DNA of 64,000 nt from positions 1 through 64,000 of the forward strand of contig CAWASE010000016.1 of the NCBI GenBank assembly GCA_963784675.1, given 5' to 3'. The notes under the pieces are model-generated. The model saw nothing but the letters and a program-made list of their open reading frames with translations. It did no database searches and was not told where the DNA came from. This DNA is from SCTD01 sp963784675. GTDB lineage: Bacteria > Actinomycetota > Actinomycetes > Mycobacteriales > SCTD01. Of this stretch, positions 37,188 through 45,439 are shown piece by piece (the stretch's first letter is position 1; every line of letters begins with the position of its first letter). The translations under genes were made by a program, and so were the position numbers.

Positions 37188-37193
37188 AGGCTA
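37188..37193 (-). promoter_or_regulatory. -10 element TAGCCT, leaderless aldehyde dehydrogenase gene
   Basis: Minus-strand TAGCCT ends 6 nt before GTG 37181. Confidence 0.5.
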
Positions 37194-37267
37194 GTGGCGC
37201 GCAGGCCGGCATCAACGCCGGTGCATGACCCGGGTAGGTTGACCCGACCTCATCAACGGGAGTGCAT

Positions 37268-38539
37268 ATGTCTTCGCTGCGCCGCTCTGTCCGCCTGCCC
37301 GCCACGGCGCTGCTCGGACTGTGCGCCCTCACGCTCGCGGCCTGCGGCAGCAACGACCCCGGGCCGTCGACCGCCGCGGCCCCCGCAGCGTCGGCGTCGG
37401 CGGGCGGCTACGACGCGGTGCTCGCCGCAGCCAAGGGCCAGACGGTCAACTGGTACATGTACGGCGGTGACGACCGGCTCAACGCCTACGTCAACGGCTA
37501 CGTGAAGACCGAGCTCGGCAAGCTCGGCGTCACCCTCAACCAGGTGAAGATCAACGACACCGCCGAGGCCGTGAACAAGGTGCTCGGCGAGAAGCAGGCC
37601 GGCAAGGACACGGACGGCAGCGTCGACCTCATCTGGATCAACGGGGAGAACTTCGCCACCCTGAAGCAGGCCGACGCGGTGTTCTGCGGCTACGTCCAGG
37701 ACCTGCCGAGCACGGCCAACGTCGACCTCACCAAGCCGGGCATCGCCACCGACTTCGGCACGTCCACCGACGGGTGCGAGGTGCCGTGGCAGCAGGCCAC
37801 GAGTGCGCTGGTCTACGACTCGACGGCGCTCACCGACAACGACACGACCAGCGTCCAGGCGCTGTTCGACTGGAGCGCAGCCCACCCCGGCCGGCTCACC
37901 TACGCCACCCCGCCGGACTTCAACGGCTCGATGGCCGTGCGCACGTTCTTCTTCGACACCGCCGGCGGGGCCGACCAGTTCCTCGGCCCGTTCGACCAGG
38001 CGAAGTTCGACGCCGCGGCGCCGAAGCTGTGGGACCGGCTGAACGCGCTCGAGCCGTCGCTCTGGCGCGGCGGGAAGACCTACCCGGCGTCCCAGCCCGA
38101 GGTCGAGAAGCTCTTCGCCGGAGGCGAGATCGACGCCTACCTGACCTACGGGTCGAGCAGCGTCGGCGCCCTGGTGGAGAAGGGCACGCTGCCGAAGACC
38201 ACCCGCGAGGCGGTCTTCGACGACGGCAACATCGGCAACTACAGCTTCACCGCGATCCCGTCCAACGCCGCCCACAAGGAGGGCGCGCAGGTGCTCGCCA
38301 ACCTGCTGCTGTCGCCGGCGGCGGCGCTGGTCAACGCCGGTCCGGACGGCGCCGGCTTCACCTCCGCGATCGACCTGGCCAAGCTGCCGGCGGAGCAGGC
38401 GGCCCAGTTCACGGCGCTGCAGGACTCGCCGTACCAGGTGCCGGCAGCCGAGCTCGCGGCAAACACGCTGCCGGAGGTCGTCTCGGCCTACGTGGACGCG
38501 CTGGAGAAGGGCTGGAAGGCGAACGTCCTGCAGAAGTAG
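37268..38539 (+). CDS. ABC importer substrate-binding lipoprotein, YnjB-like
   Basis: 423 residues with lipobox LAAC followed by a binding fold starting VNWYMYGGDDRLNAYVNGYV, typical of YnjB-type binding proteins whose natural ligand is unclear (thiamine- or polyamine-like compounds have been suggested for relatives). ATG 37268 is chosen because GGGAG lies 5 nt upstream; a GTG two codons earlier overlaps that site. First gene of a four-gene importer operon. Confidence 0.87.
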   Translation: MSSLRRSVRLPATALLGLCALTLAACGSNDPGPSTAAAPAASASAGGYDAVLAAAKGQTVNWYMYGGDDRLNAYVNGYVKTELGKLGVTLNQVKINDTAEAVNKVLGEKQAGKDTDGSVDLIWINGENFATLKQADAVFCGYVQDLPSTANVDLTKPGIATDFGTSTDGCEVPWQQATSALVYDSTALTDNDTTSVQALFDWSAAHPGRLTYATPPDFNGSMAVRTFFFDTAGGADQFLGPFDQAKFDAAAPKLWDRLNALEPSLWRGGKTYPASQPEVEKLFAGGEIDAYLTYGSSSVGALVEKGTLPKTTREAVFDDGNIGNYSFTAIPSNAAHKEGAQVLANLLLSPAAALVNAGPDGAGFTSAIDLAKLPAEQAAQFTALQDSPYQVPAAELAANTLPEVVSAYVDALEKGWKANVLQK

Positions 38540-38563
38540 GTCGGTCGAGAGCACCCTGTCCAG

Positions 38564-39493
38564 ATGAGCACCGTCCTCGCCTCGCGCCGGGCGCTGCCGC
38601 GCAGGAAGGGTCAGCTGCCCCAGGGCGTGCGCACCCTGCTGCTGCTCTCGCCCGCGCTGGTCGTGGTGGTCGGGCTGTTCCTCGGCGGACTGTCGCTGGG
38701 GGTCGCGCAGTCGCTCGGCTACCAGCCCTTCCTCGGCGCCACGACCCTGTCGACCGACGCCTACCGCGGCCTGGTCGACGACGTCGAGGTGCGCCGCTCG
38801 CTGCTGCTGACCTTCCGGCTGGCGTCGTTGTCGACGGCCGTCTCGGCGGTGCTCGCGGTGGCGTCGGCGCTGCTGCTGCGCGCCACCCGCCGCGGGCGGC
38901 GGGCCGCCACGGTGCTGTTCCAGGCGAGCCTGCCGGTGCCGCACCTGGTGGGCGCGGCGGCGATGCTGCTGCTGCTCGGGCAGAGCGGGCTGCTCTCCAG
39001 GGTGCTGTTCGCCGTCGGCCTGGTCGAGTCGCCGGCCGACGCCCCGGTGCTCACCAACGACAGCTTCGGGTGGGCCATCCTGGCCGAGTACGTCTGGAAG
39101 GAGACGCCGTTCATCGGCGTCGTCGTGCTGGCTGCCCTGTCCGGCGGGGTGGCCGACCTGGAGAGTGCCGCGCGGACGCTCGGCGCGGGTGCGTGGCAAC
39201 GGTTCCGCTTCGTCGTGCTGCCGCTCATCACGCCGGCGGTGGTCTCGACCTCGGTCATCGTGTTCGCGTTCACCTTCGGCTCCTACGAGGTCCCGCTGCT
39301 GCTGGGCCAGCCGTTCCCGGCGACGCTGCCGGTCGTCGCCTTCCAGGCGTACTCCGACACCGACCTCACGGCCCGGCCGCGGGCGATGGCGATCGCGGTG
39401 GTGATCGCGGTGCTGGTCTCGGTGGTGGTGCTGGCCTACACGGTGCTCACCGAGCGCGTGCTGCGTCCGGCCGGCGCGCGGACCCGCCGATGA
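38564..39493 (+). CDS. ABC importer permease 1
   Basis: 309 residues with six hydrophobic segments and the ATPase-contact EAA-like loop ESAARTLGAGAWQRFRFVVLP. It forms the membrane channel with the next gene. Its stop overlaps the next ATG (ATGA). Confidence 0.9.
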   Translation: MSTVLASRRALPRRKGQLPQGVRTLLLLSPALVVVVGLFLGGLSLGVAQSLGYQPFLGATTLSTDAYRGLVDDVEVRRSLLLTFRLASLSTAVSAVLAVASALLLRATRRGRRAATVLFQASLPVPHLVGAAAMLLLLGQSGLLSRVLFAVGLVESPADAPVLTNDSFGWAILAEYVWKETPFIGVVVLAALSGGVADLESAARTLGAGAWQRFRFVVLPLITPAVVSTSVIVFAFTFGSYEVPLLLGQPFPATLPVVAFQAYSDTDLTARPRAMAIAVVIAVLVSVVVLAYTVLTERVLRPAGARTRR

Positions 39494-40302
39494 AGGGCCT
39501 CGGCGCCGCGGTGCGGGCGGTGGGCCTGCCCCTGGTGCTGCTGGGGCTGCTCGTGCCGTTCCTGCCGCTGCTGCTGTGGTCGGTGGCGCAGCGCTACCCG
39601 TACCCGGCGCTGCTGCCGACCGAGACCGGGGCGCGGCCGCTGCGGCTGCTGGCAGACCCGTCGTCGGAGGTGCTCGTCGGCCTCGTCAACAGCACGGTCA
39701 TCGCCGTGTCGGTCGCGGCCGTCGCCTCGCTGATCGGGCTCTGTGCGGGCCGGGCGCTGGGTCTGCACGCCTTCGCCGGCAGACGGCTGGTGCAGTTCCT
39801 GCTGCTGCTGCCGGTGATCGTCCCGGGCATCGCCGTGACGCTGGGCATCCAGGTCTTCTTCATCCGCTATGGCCTGGCCGACACCCGCCGCGGGGTGGTG
39901 CTGGTGCACCTGCTGGCCGCCGTGCCCTACGTGTCGCTGGTGATGTCGAGCGTGTTCGCCAACCTGGACCTGCGGCTGGAGGAGCAGGCCCGGGTGCTGG
40001 GAGCGAGCCCGTGGCAGGTGCTGCTGCGCGTCACGCTGCCAGCCGTCGCGCCCGGGCTCGCGGTCGCGGCGACGTTCGCGTTCCTGATCTCGTGGGGTGA
40101 GTACCTGCTCACGCTGCTCGTCGGCGGTGGGGCGGTGAAGACGCTGCCGCTGCTGCTCTACGCCTACCTCGGCAGCACCGACATCCCGGTCGCGGCGACG
40201 CTGGGCCTGGCGCTGGTGCTGCCGCCGATGCTGCTGCTGGCCTTCACCTCGCGTTTCCTCACCGGCGCCGCGACACCGCTGGCTGGCTTCGGGCGGCTCT
40301 GA
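39490..40302 (+). CDS. ABC importer permease 2
   Basis: 270 residues, six hydrophobic segments, EAA loop EEQARVLGASPWQVLLRVTL. In E. coli the two permease domains are fused in YnjC; here they are separate genes with a 4-bp overlap. The stop shares one base with the ATPase start. Confidence 0.9.
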   Translation: MKGLGAAVRAVGLPLVLLGLLVPFLPLLLWSVAQRYPYPALLPTETGARPLRLLADPSSEVLVGLVNSTVIAVSVAAVASLIGLCAGRALGLHAFAGRRLVQFLLLLPVIVPGIAVTLGIQVFFIRYGLADTRRGVVLVHLLAAVPYVSLVMSSVFANLDLRLEEQARVLGASPWQVLLRVTLPAVAPGLAVAATFAFLISWGEYLLTLLVGGGAVKTLPLLLYAYLGSTDIPVAATLGLALVLPPMLLLAFTSRFLTGAATPLAGFGRL

Positions 40303-41327
40303 TGGCGACCCGCGTGCAGCTCACCGACCTCACCGTCGACTACGGCGCCGAGCCGGTCGTCGACCGTCTCGACCTGGACGTCGAGCCGGGGACGCTGGTG
40401 GCCCTGCTCGGGCCCAGCGGCTGCGGCAAGAGCACCACGCTGCGCGCCGTCGCGGGCCTGCAGCAGCCCAGGTCGGGCGACATCCTGTTCAACGGCGTCA
40501 GCGTCCTGCAGGTGGCGCCGGAGAAGCGCCCGGTCGCGATGGTGTTCCAGTCGCCGCTGCTGTTCCCGCACATGAGCATCGGGGACAACGTCGCCTTCGG
40601 CCTGCGCATGCGCGGAGTCGGTCGTGGCGAGCGGCGCCGCCGGGCCCAGGAGGCGCTGGAGCGGGTGCAGCTTCCCGGCGTCGCCGCGCGGCGCCCCGGC
40701 GAGCTGTCGGGGGGTCAGGAGCAGCGCGTCTCGCTCGCGCGCGCCCTGGTCGTGGAGCCTGACGTGCTGCTGCTCGACGAACCCTTCAGCGCGCTCGATG
40801 CCGCGCTACGCGTCGAGGTGCGCGACCTGGTCGCCCGGCTGCAGCGCGAGTCGGGCATCACCACCCTGTTCGTGACGCACGACCAGGAGGAGGCGACGGT
40901 GCTCGCCGACCGGGTCGCGCTCATGCTCAGCGGGCGGCTGCAGCAGGTGGGCGCGCCGCGCGAGTTCTACGAGCAGCCTGCCTCGTTGCGCGTCGCCCGC
41001 TTCTTCGGCACCGCGAACGCGGTGGAGGGGGTCGTGCAGGCCGGCGTGTGGCGCGGCCCGCTGGGCGCGATCACGGTCGGCGGGGCGGACGGCCCGGCGA
41101 CGCTCGTCGTCCGGCAGGAGGCGGTGCGGGTCGTCGCCGCCGACGCCCCCGGGCTGGACGCCGTGGTCACCCGGACGACCTATACCGGCACGGGGGTCCG
41201 CGCCGTGGCGATCCTGACGGACGGCACCGAGCTGGCGCTGGTCGTCGCCCCGACCGACCGGGTGTCCGCCGGCGACCGGGTGCGGCTGCACGTGCCGGCG
41301 GAGTGGTGCTCCGCCGTGCGCCCCTGA
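40302..41327 (+). CDS. ABC importer ATPase with TOBE domain
   Basis: 341 residues: Walker A LLGPSGCGKST, Q-loop VFQSPLLF, signature LSGGQ, Walker B VLLLDEPFSALD, H-loop VTHDQEE, then a C-terminal TOBE-like domain (about 240-335). PotA/CysA-like. It powers the importer formed by the three genes before it and ends the operon. Confidence 0.92.
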   Translation: MATRVQLTDLTVDYGAEPVVDRLDLDVEPGTLVALLGPSGCGKSTTLRAVAGLQQPRSGDILFNGVSVLQVAPEKRPVAMVFQSPLLFPHMSIGDNVAFGLRMRGVGRGERRRRAQEALERVQLPGVAARRPGELSGGQEQRVSLARALVVEPDVLLLDEPFSALDAALRVEVRDLVARLQRESGITTLFVTHDQEEATVLADRVALMLSGRLQQVGAPREFYEQPASLRVARFFGTANAVEGVVQAGVWRGPLGAITVGGADGPATLVVRQEAVRVVAADAPGLDAVVTRTTYTGTGVRAVAILTDGTELALVVAPTDRVSAGDRVRLHVPAEWCSAVRP

Positions 41328-41390
41328 CGCCGCCGGGCCCACCGCCGGCGTCGGCTCCGGGCTCCGGGCTCGGCCCCGGCCCCGGCCGGC

Positions 41391-42956
41391 TCAGGCCAGC
41401 CGGTCGCGCAGGGCCTGCTTGTCGGTCTTGCCGACGGCGTTGCGGGGGAGCGCTCCGACGACCTCCACCACCTTGGGGGCGGCGTAGTCGGCCATCCCCT
41501 CGCGTACCCAGGCCCGCACCTGGGCCGGCGTGACCGGGGCCGAGCAGACCAGGAACGCGGCCACGGCCTCGCCCGCCAGCGCGTCGGGGACGCCGACGAC
41601 CGCGCAGTCGTCGACGGCCGGGTGGCGGCGCAGCAGCTCTTCGACCTCGGCGGAGAAGATCTTCGTCCCGCCGCGGTTGATCATGTCCTTGGTGCGGTCC
41701 AGGATCCACACGTAGCCGTCGTCGTCCGTGCGGGCGATGTCGCCGGTGTCGAACCAGCCGTCGACGATGGCCCGCGCGGTGGCCGCGGGGTCGCCGGCGT
41801 ACCCGGTGGTCACCAGCGAGCCGCGCAGCCACAGCTGACCAGGCGCACCGGCCGGCAGCTCGGTCCCGTCGTCGTCGCGGATCGCCGCCGCCATGCAGTC
41901 CAGCGTCCGACCGACGCTGCCGGGACGCGCGCGCAGGTCGTCGTCGGTGGCGATGCAGCCGGGGGAGTGCGTCTCGGACAGCCCGTACACGTCGTGCAGC
42001 CGCACGCCGGGCAGGGCGTCGCGCAGGGCCTGCTGCAGGTCGGCGGGGAAGGGTGCTCCGCCGGCCGCGAGCCGGACCAGCGCCGGCAGCTCGCGCAGGG
42101 CAGGCACGCGCAGGCAGAGACGCCACCACGACGGCACCGCGTAGGCCCAGCTCACGCGGTGGCGGGCCAGCAGCGCCACGTACTCCTTCGGGCTGGCGGT
42201 GTCGACGAGCACGCACGAGGCGCCGGCGAGCATGGCCGGCAGCACGTGGGCGTGCATCGCCGAGATGTAGTACATCGGGAACAGCACGGCTGTGACGTCG
42301 TCCGGGCCCAGCCCCAGCACCCGCTGATAGCTCATGCCCGAGTGCACCGAGCAGCGGTGGACGACCTGCGACGCCTTCGGGCGGCCGGTGGTCCCGGAGG
42401 TGTAGACGATCGCGTACGTGGCCGCCTCGTCCGGCCGGTCCGCGGCCGTGAACGCCCACCGGTGCGGGCCGGCCTCGCGCAGGACGTCGGCCAACGGTTC
42501 GGCGTCGACCGCTCCGGCGGACCGCAGACCCGTCAGGTGCTCGGGACCCGCCAGGGCCAGCGCCACCTGCGAGTGCTCGAGCATGTAGGTCCACTGCGGC
42601 GCAGCGAGCCGGGTGTTCAGCCCGACCAGGACCAGCCCCGCCCGCGCGCAGGCAAACACGGCGGTCGCCAGGTCCAGCGTGTTGCCCGAAGCCACGGCGA
42701 CCGACGACCCGGGCTCGGGGCAGCGCGCTGCCAGGGCCCTCGCGGCGCTCTCGACCCGGTCTGCGAAGGCGGTGAACGTGACGGTGGTCCCGTCGACGTC
42801 GACGAAGCACCCGCGGTCCGGCCAGCGCTGCACGGCACGGTCGAGCACGTCCAGGACGGTCGCCGGGCGACGAGCGTAGGAGCGGGCCGGCGCGCCCAGC
42901 CAGCGCTGCTCGACGACGGGGTCGCCGGCCCGGTCGTCGAGGTCGTGCCCGCTCAT
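41391..42956 (-). CDS. acyl-AMP/CoA ligase (ANL superfamily), second copy
   Basis: 521 residues: ATP loop YTSGTTGRPKAS, YGLSETHSPG, WFDTGDIAR, and C-terminal Lys in NAVGKTDK. Paralogous to the ligase at 25735 but clearly diverged. Its ATG is only 14 bp from the GTG of a divergent ACP gene, a pairing that suggests the ligase loads that ACP. With so small a gap its own promoter must lie inside the ACP gene. Natural substrate unknown. Confidence 0.88.
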   Translation of the reverse strand: MSGHDLDDRAGDPVVEQRWLGAPARSYARRPATVLDVLDRAVQRWPDRGCFVDVDGTTVTFTAFADRVESAARALAARCPEPGSSVAVASGNTLDLATAVFACARAGLVLVGLNTRLAAPQWTYMLEHSQVALALAGPEHLTGLRSAGAVDAEPLADVLREAGPHRWAFTAADRPDEAATYAIVYTSGTTGRPKASQVVHRCSVHSGMSYQRVLGLGPDDVTAVLFPMYYISAMHAHVLPAMLAGASCVLVDTASPKEYVALLARHRVSWAYAVPSWWRLCLRVPALRELPALVRLAAGGAPFPADLQQALRDALPGVRLHDVYGLSETHSPGCIATDDDLRARPGSVGRTLDCMAAAIRDDDGTELPAGAPGQLWLRGSLVTTGYAGDPAATARAIVDGWFDTGDIARTDDDGYVWILDRTKDMINRGGTKIFSAEVEELLRRHPAVDDCAVVGVPDALAGEAVAAFLVCSAPVTPAQVRAWVREGMADYAAPKVVEVVGALPRNAVGKTDKQALRDRLA

Positions 42957-42957
42957 C

Positions 42958-42963
42958 TACCGT
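42958..42963 (+). promoter_or_regulatory. -10 element TACCGT, leaderless third ACP
   Basis: TACCGT lies in the 14-bp gap and ends 7 nt before GTG 42971, explaining how the ACP can start so close to a divergent gene. Confidence 0.5.
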
Positions 42964-42970
42964 CCAGGCC

Positions 42971-43246
42971 GTGGACAGGACGGACGTGCTCAGGCAGGTG
43001 CAGGCCCAGGCCGTCGCGCTGCTCGGGGCCGGTGCCGCGCTGCCCGAGCAGACGCTGTTCGCCGACGACCTGGGCCTGGACTCCCTCGCCCTGGTCGACT
43101 GGACGCTGGCGCTGGAGGACTGCTTCGACATCGAGCTGCCGGAGGAGGACGTGACCGCCGTGCCCACCCTCGGCGGCCTGGTCGACCTGATCGTGCGCAC
43201 CCTGGACGTCGGCCACGGGACAGCGGCTCAGCACGGCTCCTCGTAG
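42971..43246 (+). CDS. acyl carrier protein (third of three)
   Basis: 91 residues with the phosphopantetheine-serine motif DDLGLDSLALVDW and CFDIELPEEDV. Probably the carrier for the divergent ligase. Its last 19 bases overlap the 3' end of the convergent ArsR gene. Confidence 0.87.
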   Translation: MDRTDVLRQVQAQAVALLGAGAALPEQTLFADDLGLDSLALVDWTLALEDCFDIELPEEDVTAVPTLGGLVDLIVRTLDVGHGTAAQHGSS

Positions 43247-43533
43247 GCCGTCACCGCGGCACGCGCGGCCATCCCGGACAGCCGCTCGGACAGCAACCGC
43301 AGGGTGGCCGACCGGACCCGGTAGACGCGCAGGTTGCTGCAGACGGTGCTCTCGACCAGCGCGCTCTGGCGCAGCACCCGCAGGTGGTGGGAGACCAGCG
43401 GCTGCGACATGCCGGTGGCCGACACCAGGTCCCGCGTGCACAGCTGCTGGTCGGTCAGCAGTCTCAGCAGCTCGATGCGACGCGGCTCGGCGAGCGCGTT
43501 GAGCACGCTGGCGTTGTCGACGTCGTCACTCAC
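43228..43533 (-). CDS. ArsR/SmtB-family repressor
   Basis: 101-residue winged helix-turn-helix: LAEPRRIELLRLL, recognition helix region SQPLVSHHLRVLRQS, and wing SNLRVYRVRSATL. One Cys (LCTRDL) sits near the classic metal motif ELCVCDL but its partner is missing, so metal sensing is uncertain. GTG start. Convergent with the third ACP and divergent from the TetR gene; it could regulate either. Confidence 0.85.
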   Translation of the reverse strand: MSDDVDNASVLNALAEPRRIELLRLLTDQQLCTRDLVSATGMSQPLVSHHLRVLRQSALVESTVCSNLRVYRVRSATLRLLSERLSGMAARAAVTAYEEPC

Positions 43534-43570
43534 GCGACCAGCGTTCCACACGAGCACGGGGTGTCCCTCG

Positions 43571-43622
43571 CCTTGACAGGAGGGAGCGAGGTGTCTTGAC
43601 ACCTGGCGAAGTTGTGTCAAGG
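43571..43622. promoter_or_regulatory. nested palindromes, probable TetR/ArsR operator
   Basis: A perfect inverted repeat aggtgtc-tt-gacacct (43589-43604) lies inside a wider one, ccttgaca (43571-43578) and tgtcaagg (43615-43622). Two copies of TTGACA are embedded. It sits between the divergent ArsR and TetR genes, just before the TetR start, as expected for an autoregulatory operator. Confidence 0.6.
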
Positions 43623-43629
43623 TGACCTG

Positions 43630-44304
43630 GTGCACACCACCCGGGACCTGCTGCTCGACGCGGCGACCGAGGCCGTCCTCGGCGGCGTCGACTGGAACCG
43701 CCTGCGGATGGCCGACGTGGCGCGCGCCGCCGGGGTGAGCCGGCAGACGCTCTACTACGAGTTCGGTAGCAAGGACGCGCTCGCGCAGGCCGTCGCCATG
43801 CGCGAGGCCGAGCGCTACATGGCGGGGGCCGACGACGCCGTGGCGACCTCGTACGTCCCCGACGTCACGACGCCGGGGCGCGCCGTCGCGGCCGCCGTGC
43901 GGTTCACCCTCACGGCCGCCGTCGAGAACGTGCTGCTCAAAGCTGTGCTGACCGACGACAGCGGCGCCCTGCTGCCACTGCTGACCACCCGCTCCGAGGC
44001 GCTGCTGGCCGTCGTCGACGCCCATTGCGCGACCTATCTCACCGCCCACTGGCCCGACCTGGACCCCGCGCTGGTCCGCCTGGCCGCCGACACCGTCAAC
44101 CGCCTGACCCTGTCGCACCTGGTCCTGCCGGGCGGCCGTCCGGACGAGGTGGCGGACGACCTCGCCCGTCTGGTCGACGCGCTGCTGCCCGTGCCGCCCC
44201 CGCCCCGCGACCCCTCGACCCGACCCCTGCCCTCGACCCGCGCCCTGACCTCGACCCGCGACCTGACCTCGACCCGCGACCTGCCCGGAGGAACGACCGC
44301 ATGA
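43630..44304 (+). CDS. TetR-family regulator with repeated C-terminal tail
   Basis: 224 residues. The N-terminal DNA-binding domain is typical: RMADVARAAGVSRQTLYYEFGSKDALAQAV. The ligand domain is diverged, and the last 25 residues are a repeat of STRxLx units absent from other TetR proteins. GTG 43630 is preferred; a TTG at 43612 lies within the operator. The stop overlaps the diiron gene's ATG, so it probably regulates the diiron gene and itself. Confidence 0.85.
   Translation: MHTTRDLLLDAATEAVLGGVDWNRLRMADVARAAGVSRQTLYYEFGSKDALAQAVAMREAERYMAGADDAVATSYVPDVTTPGRAVAAAVRFTLTAAVENVLLKAVLTDDSGALLPLLTTRSEALLAVVDAHCATYLTAHWPDLDPALVRLAADTVNRLTLSHLVLPGGRPDEVADDLARLVDALLPVPPPPRDPSTRPLPSTRALTSTRDLTSTRDLPGGTTA
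44213..44284. repeat. 18-bp tandem repeat, four copies
   Basis: Four units of about cctcgacccgcgacctga (44213, 44231, 44249, 44267) encode STRPLP, STRALT, STRDLT, STRDLP at the end of the TetR protein. The last two units are nearly identical, so the tract looks recently expanded. Confidence 0.8.
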
Positions 44305-45418
44305 GCACCCACGAGCTGTACACGATCCCCGCCGAGCACCGCACCTGGGACGTCGAGATGGAGGGCGCGGCGCGCTTCACCTGGGAGTACGACGACGGCC
44401 GGGACCGGCTGCTGTCGCTCTACCAGAAGGGCAAGGACAAGCAGTGGGACTCCACCACCCGCATCGACTGGTCGCTGGACGTCGACCCGAACAACCCGCT
44501 CGGCATGCCCGTGGAGGCCATCAGCATCTACGGCACCGACCAGTGGCGCAAGATCGAGCACGACCAGGACGCGATCGACGAGCTGCAGCCGGCACCTGAC
44601 GTCCTGGCAGTTCAGCCAGTTCCTGCACGGTGAGCAGGGCGCGATGATCTGCTCGGCGCGCATCGTGGAGTCGGTCCCCGACCTGGACAGCAAGTTCTAC
44701 GCCGCCACCCAGACGATGGACGAGGCGCGGCACGCCGAGACCTATGCGCGCTTCCTGCAGGAGAAGGTCGGGATGCTGTACCCGATCAACCAGCACCTGA
44801 AGTCGCTGCTGGACGACACCCTCACCGACAGCCGTTGGGACATGCCCTACCTCGGCATGCAGGTGCTCATCGAGGGCCTGGCGCTCGCCGCTTTCGGCGT
44901 GCTGCGCGACATGACGACCCAGCCGCTGCCCAAGCAGATCCTGGCCTACGTCATGCAGGACGAGGCCCGGCACGTCGCCTTCGGCCGGATGGCGCTGAAG
45001 GACTACTACGCGCAGCTGTCCAGCGCCGAGCTCGCCGAGCGGGAGGAGTTCGTCGTCGAGGGGTGCTACCTGATGCGCAACCGCTTCCGGATGCAGGAGG
45101 TGTGGGAGAACCTCGGTTTCGACGTGACAGCAGTGCCTGGCGGCCGTGGAGACCGCGCCGTTCTACCAGGCCTACCAGTCGCTGCTGTTCAGCCGCATCG
45201 TGCCGTGCGTGAAGGACATCGGCCTGTGGGGCGACAAGGTGCAGAAGGCCTACGCCGACATGGGCGTGCTGGACATGGCCGGCATCGACCTCAACGCGCT
45301 GATGAAGCAGGACGAGGACATCGCCGAGCAGGTCGACCGCGAGAAGGCTGAGCTGGCGGCGTCCTCGGTCGCCGTCGAGCAGACGATCGCCGTGGGCGCA
45401 GGCGCCCTCCCGGCCTGA
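44301..45418 (+). CDS. ferritin-like diiron oxygenase-type protein (two frameshifts)
   Basis: About 370 residues of the ribonucleotide-reductase-R2/AurF-like four-helix fold. The diiron ligands are readable: Glu in LHGEQGAM, DEARHAETY, Glu in LIEGLALAA, and DEARHVAFG. The frame breaks at 44589-44590 (an extra C; removing it gives LQRHLTSWQFSQFLHGE) and again near 45131; otherwise the sequence is family-like, so indel errors are likely. Such proteins carry out O2-dependent oxidation (for example N-oxygenation) or ligand oxidation. Coupled to the TetR gene and near an acyl-ligase/ACP pair, so a fatty-acyl substrate is possible. Confidence 0.8.
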
Positions 45419-45439
45419 CGGCGAGGCCCGCCCGGGCGC

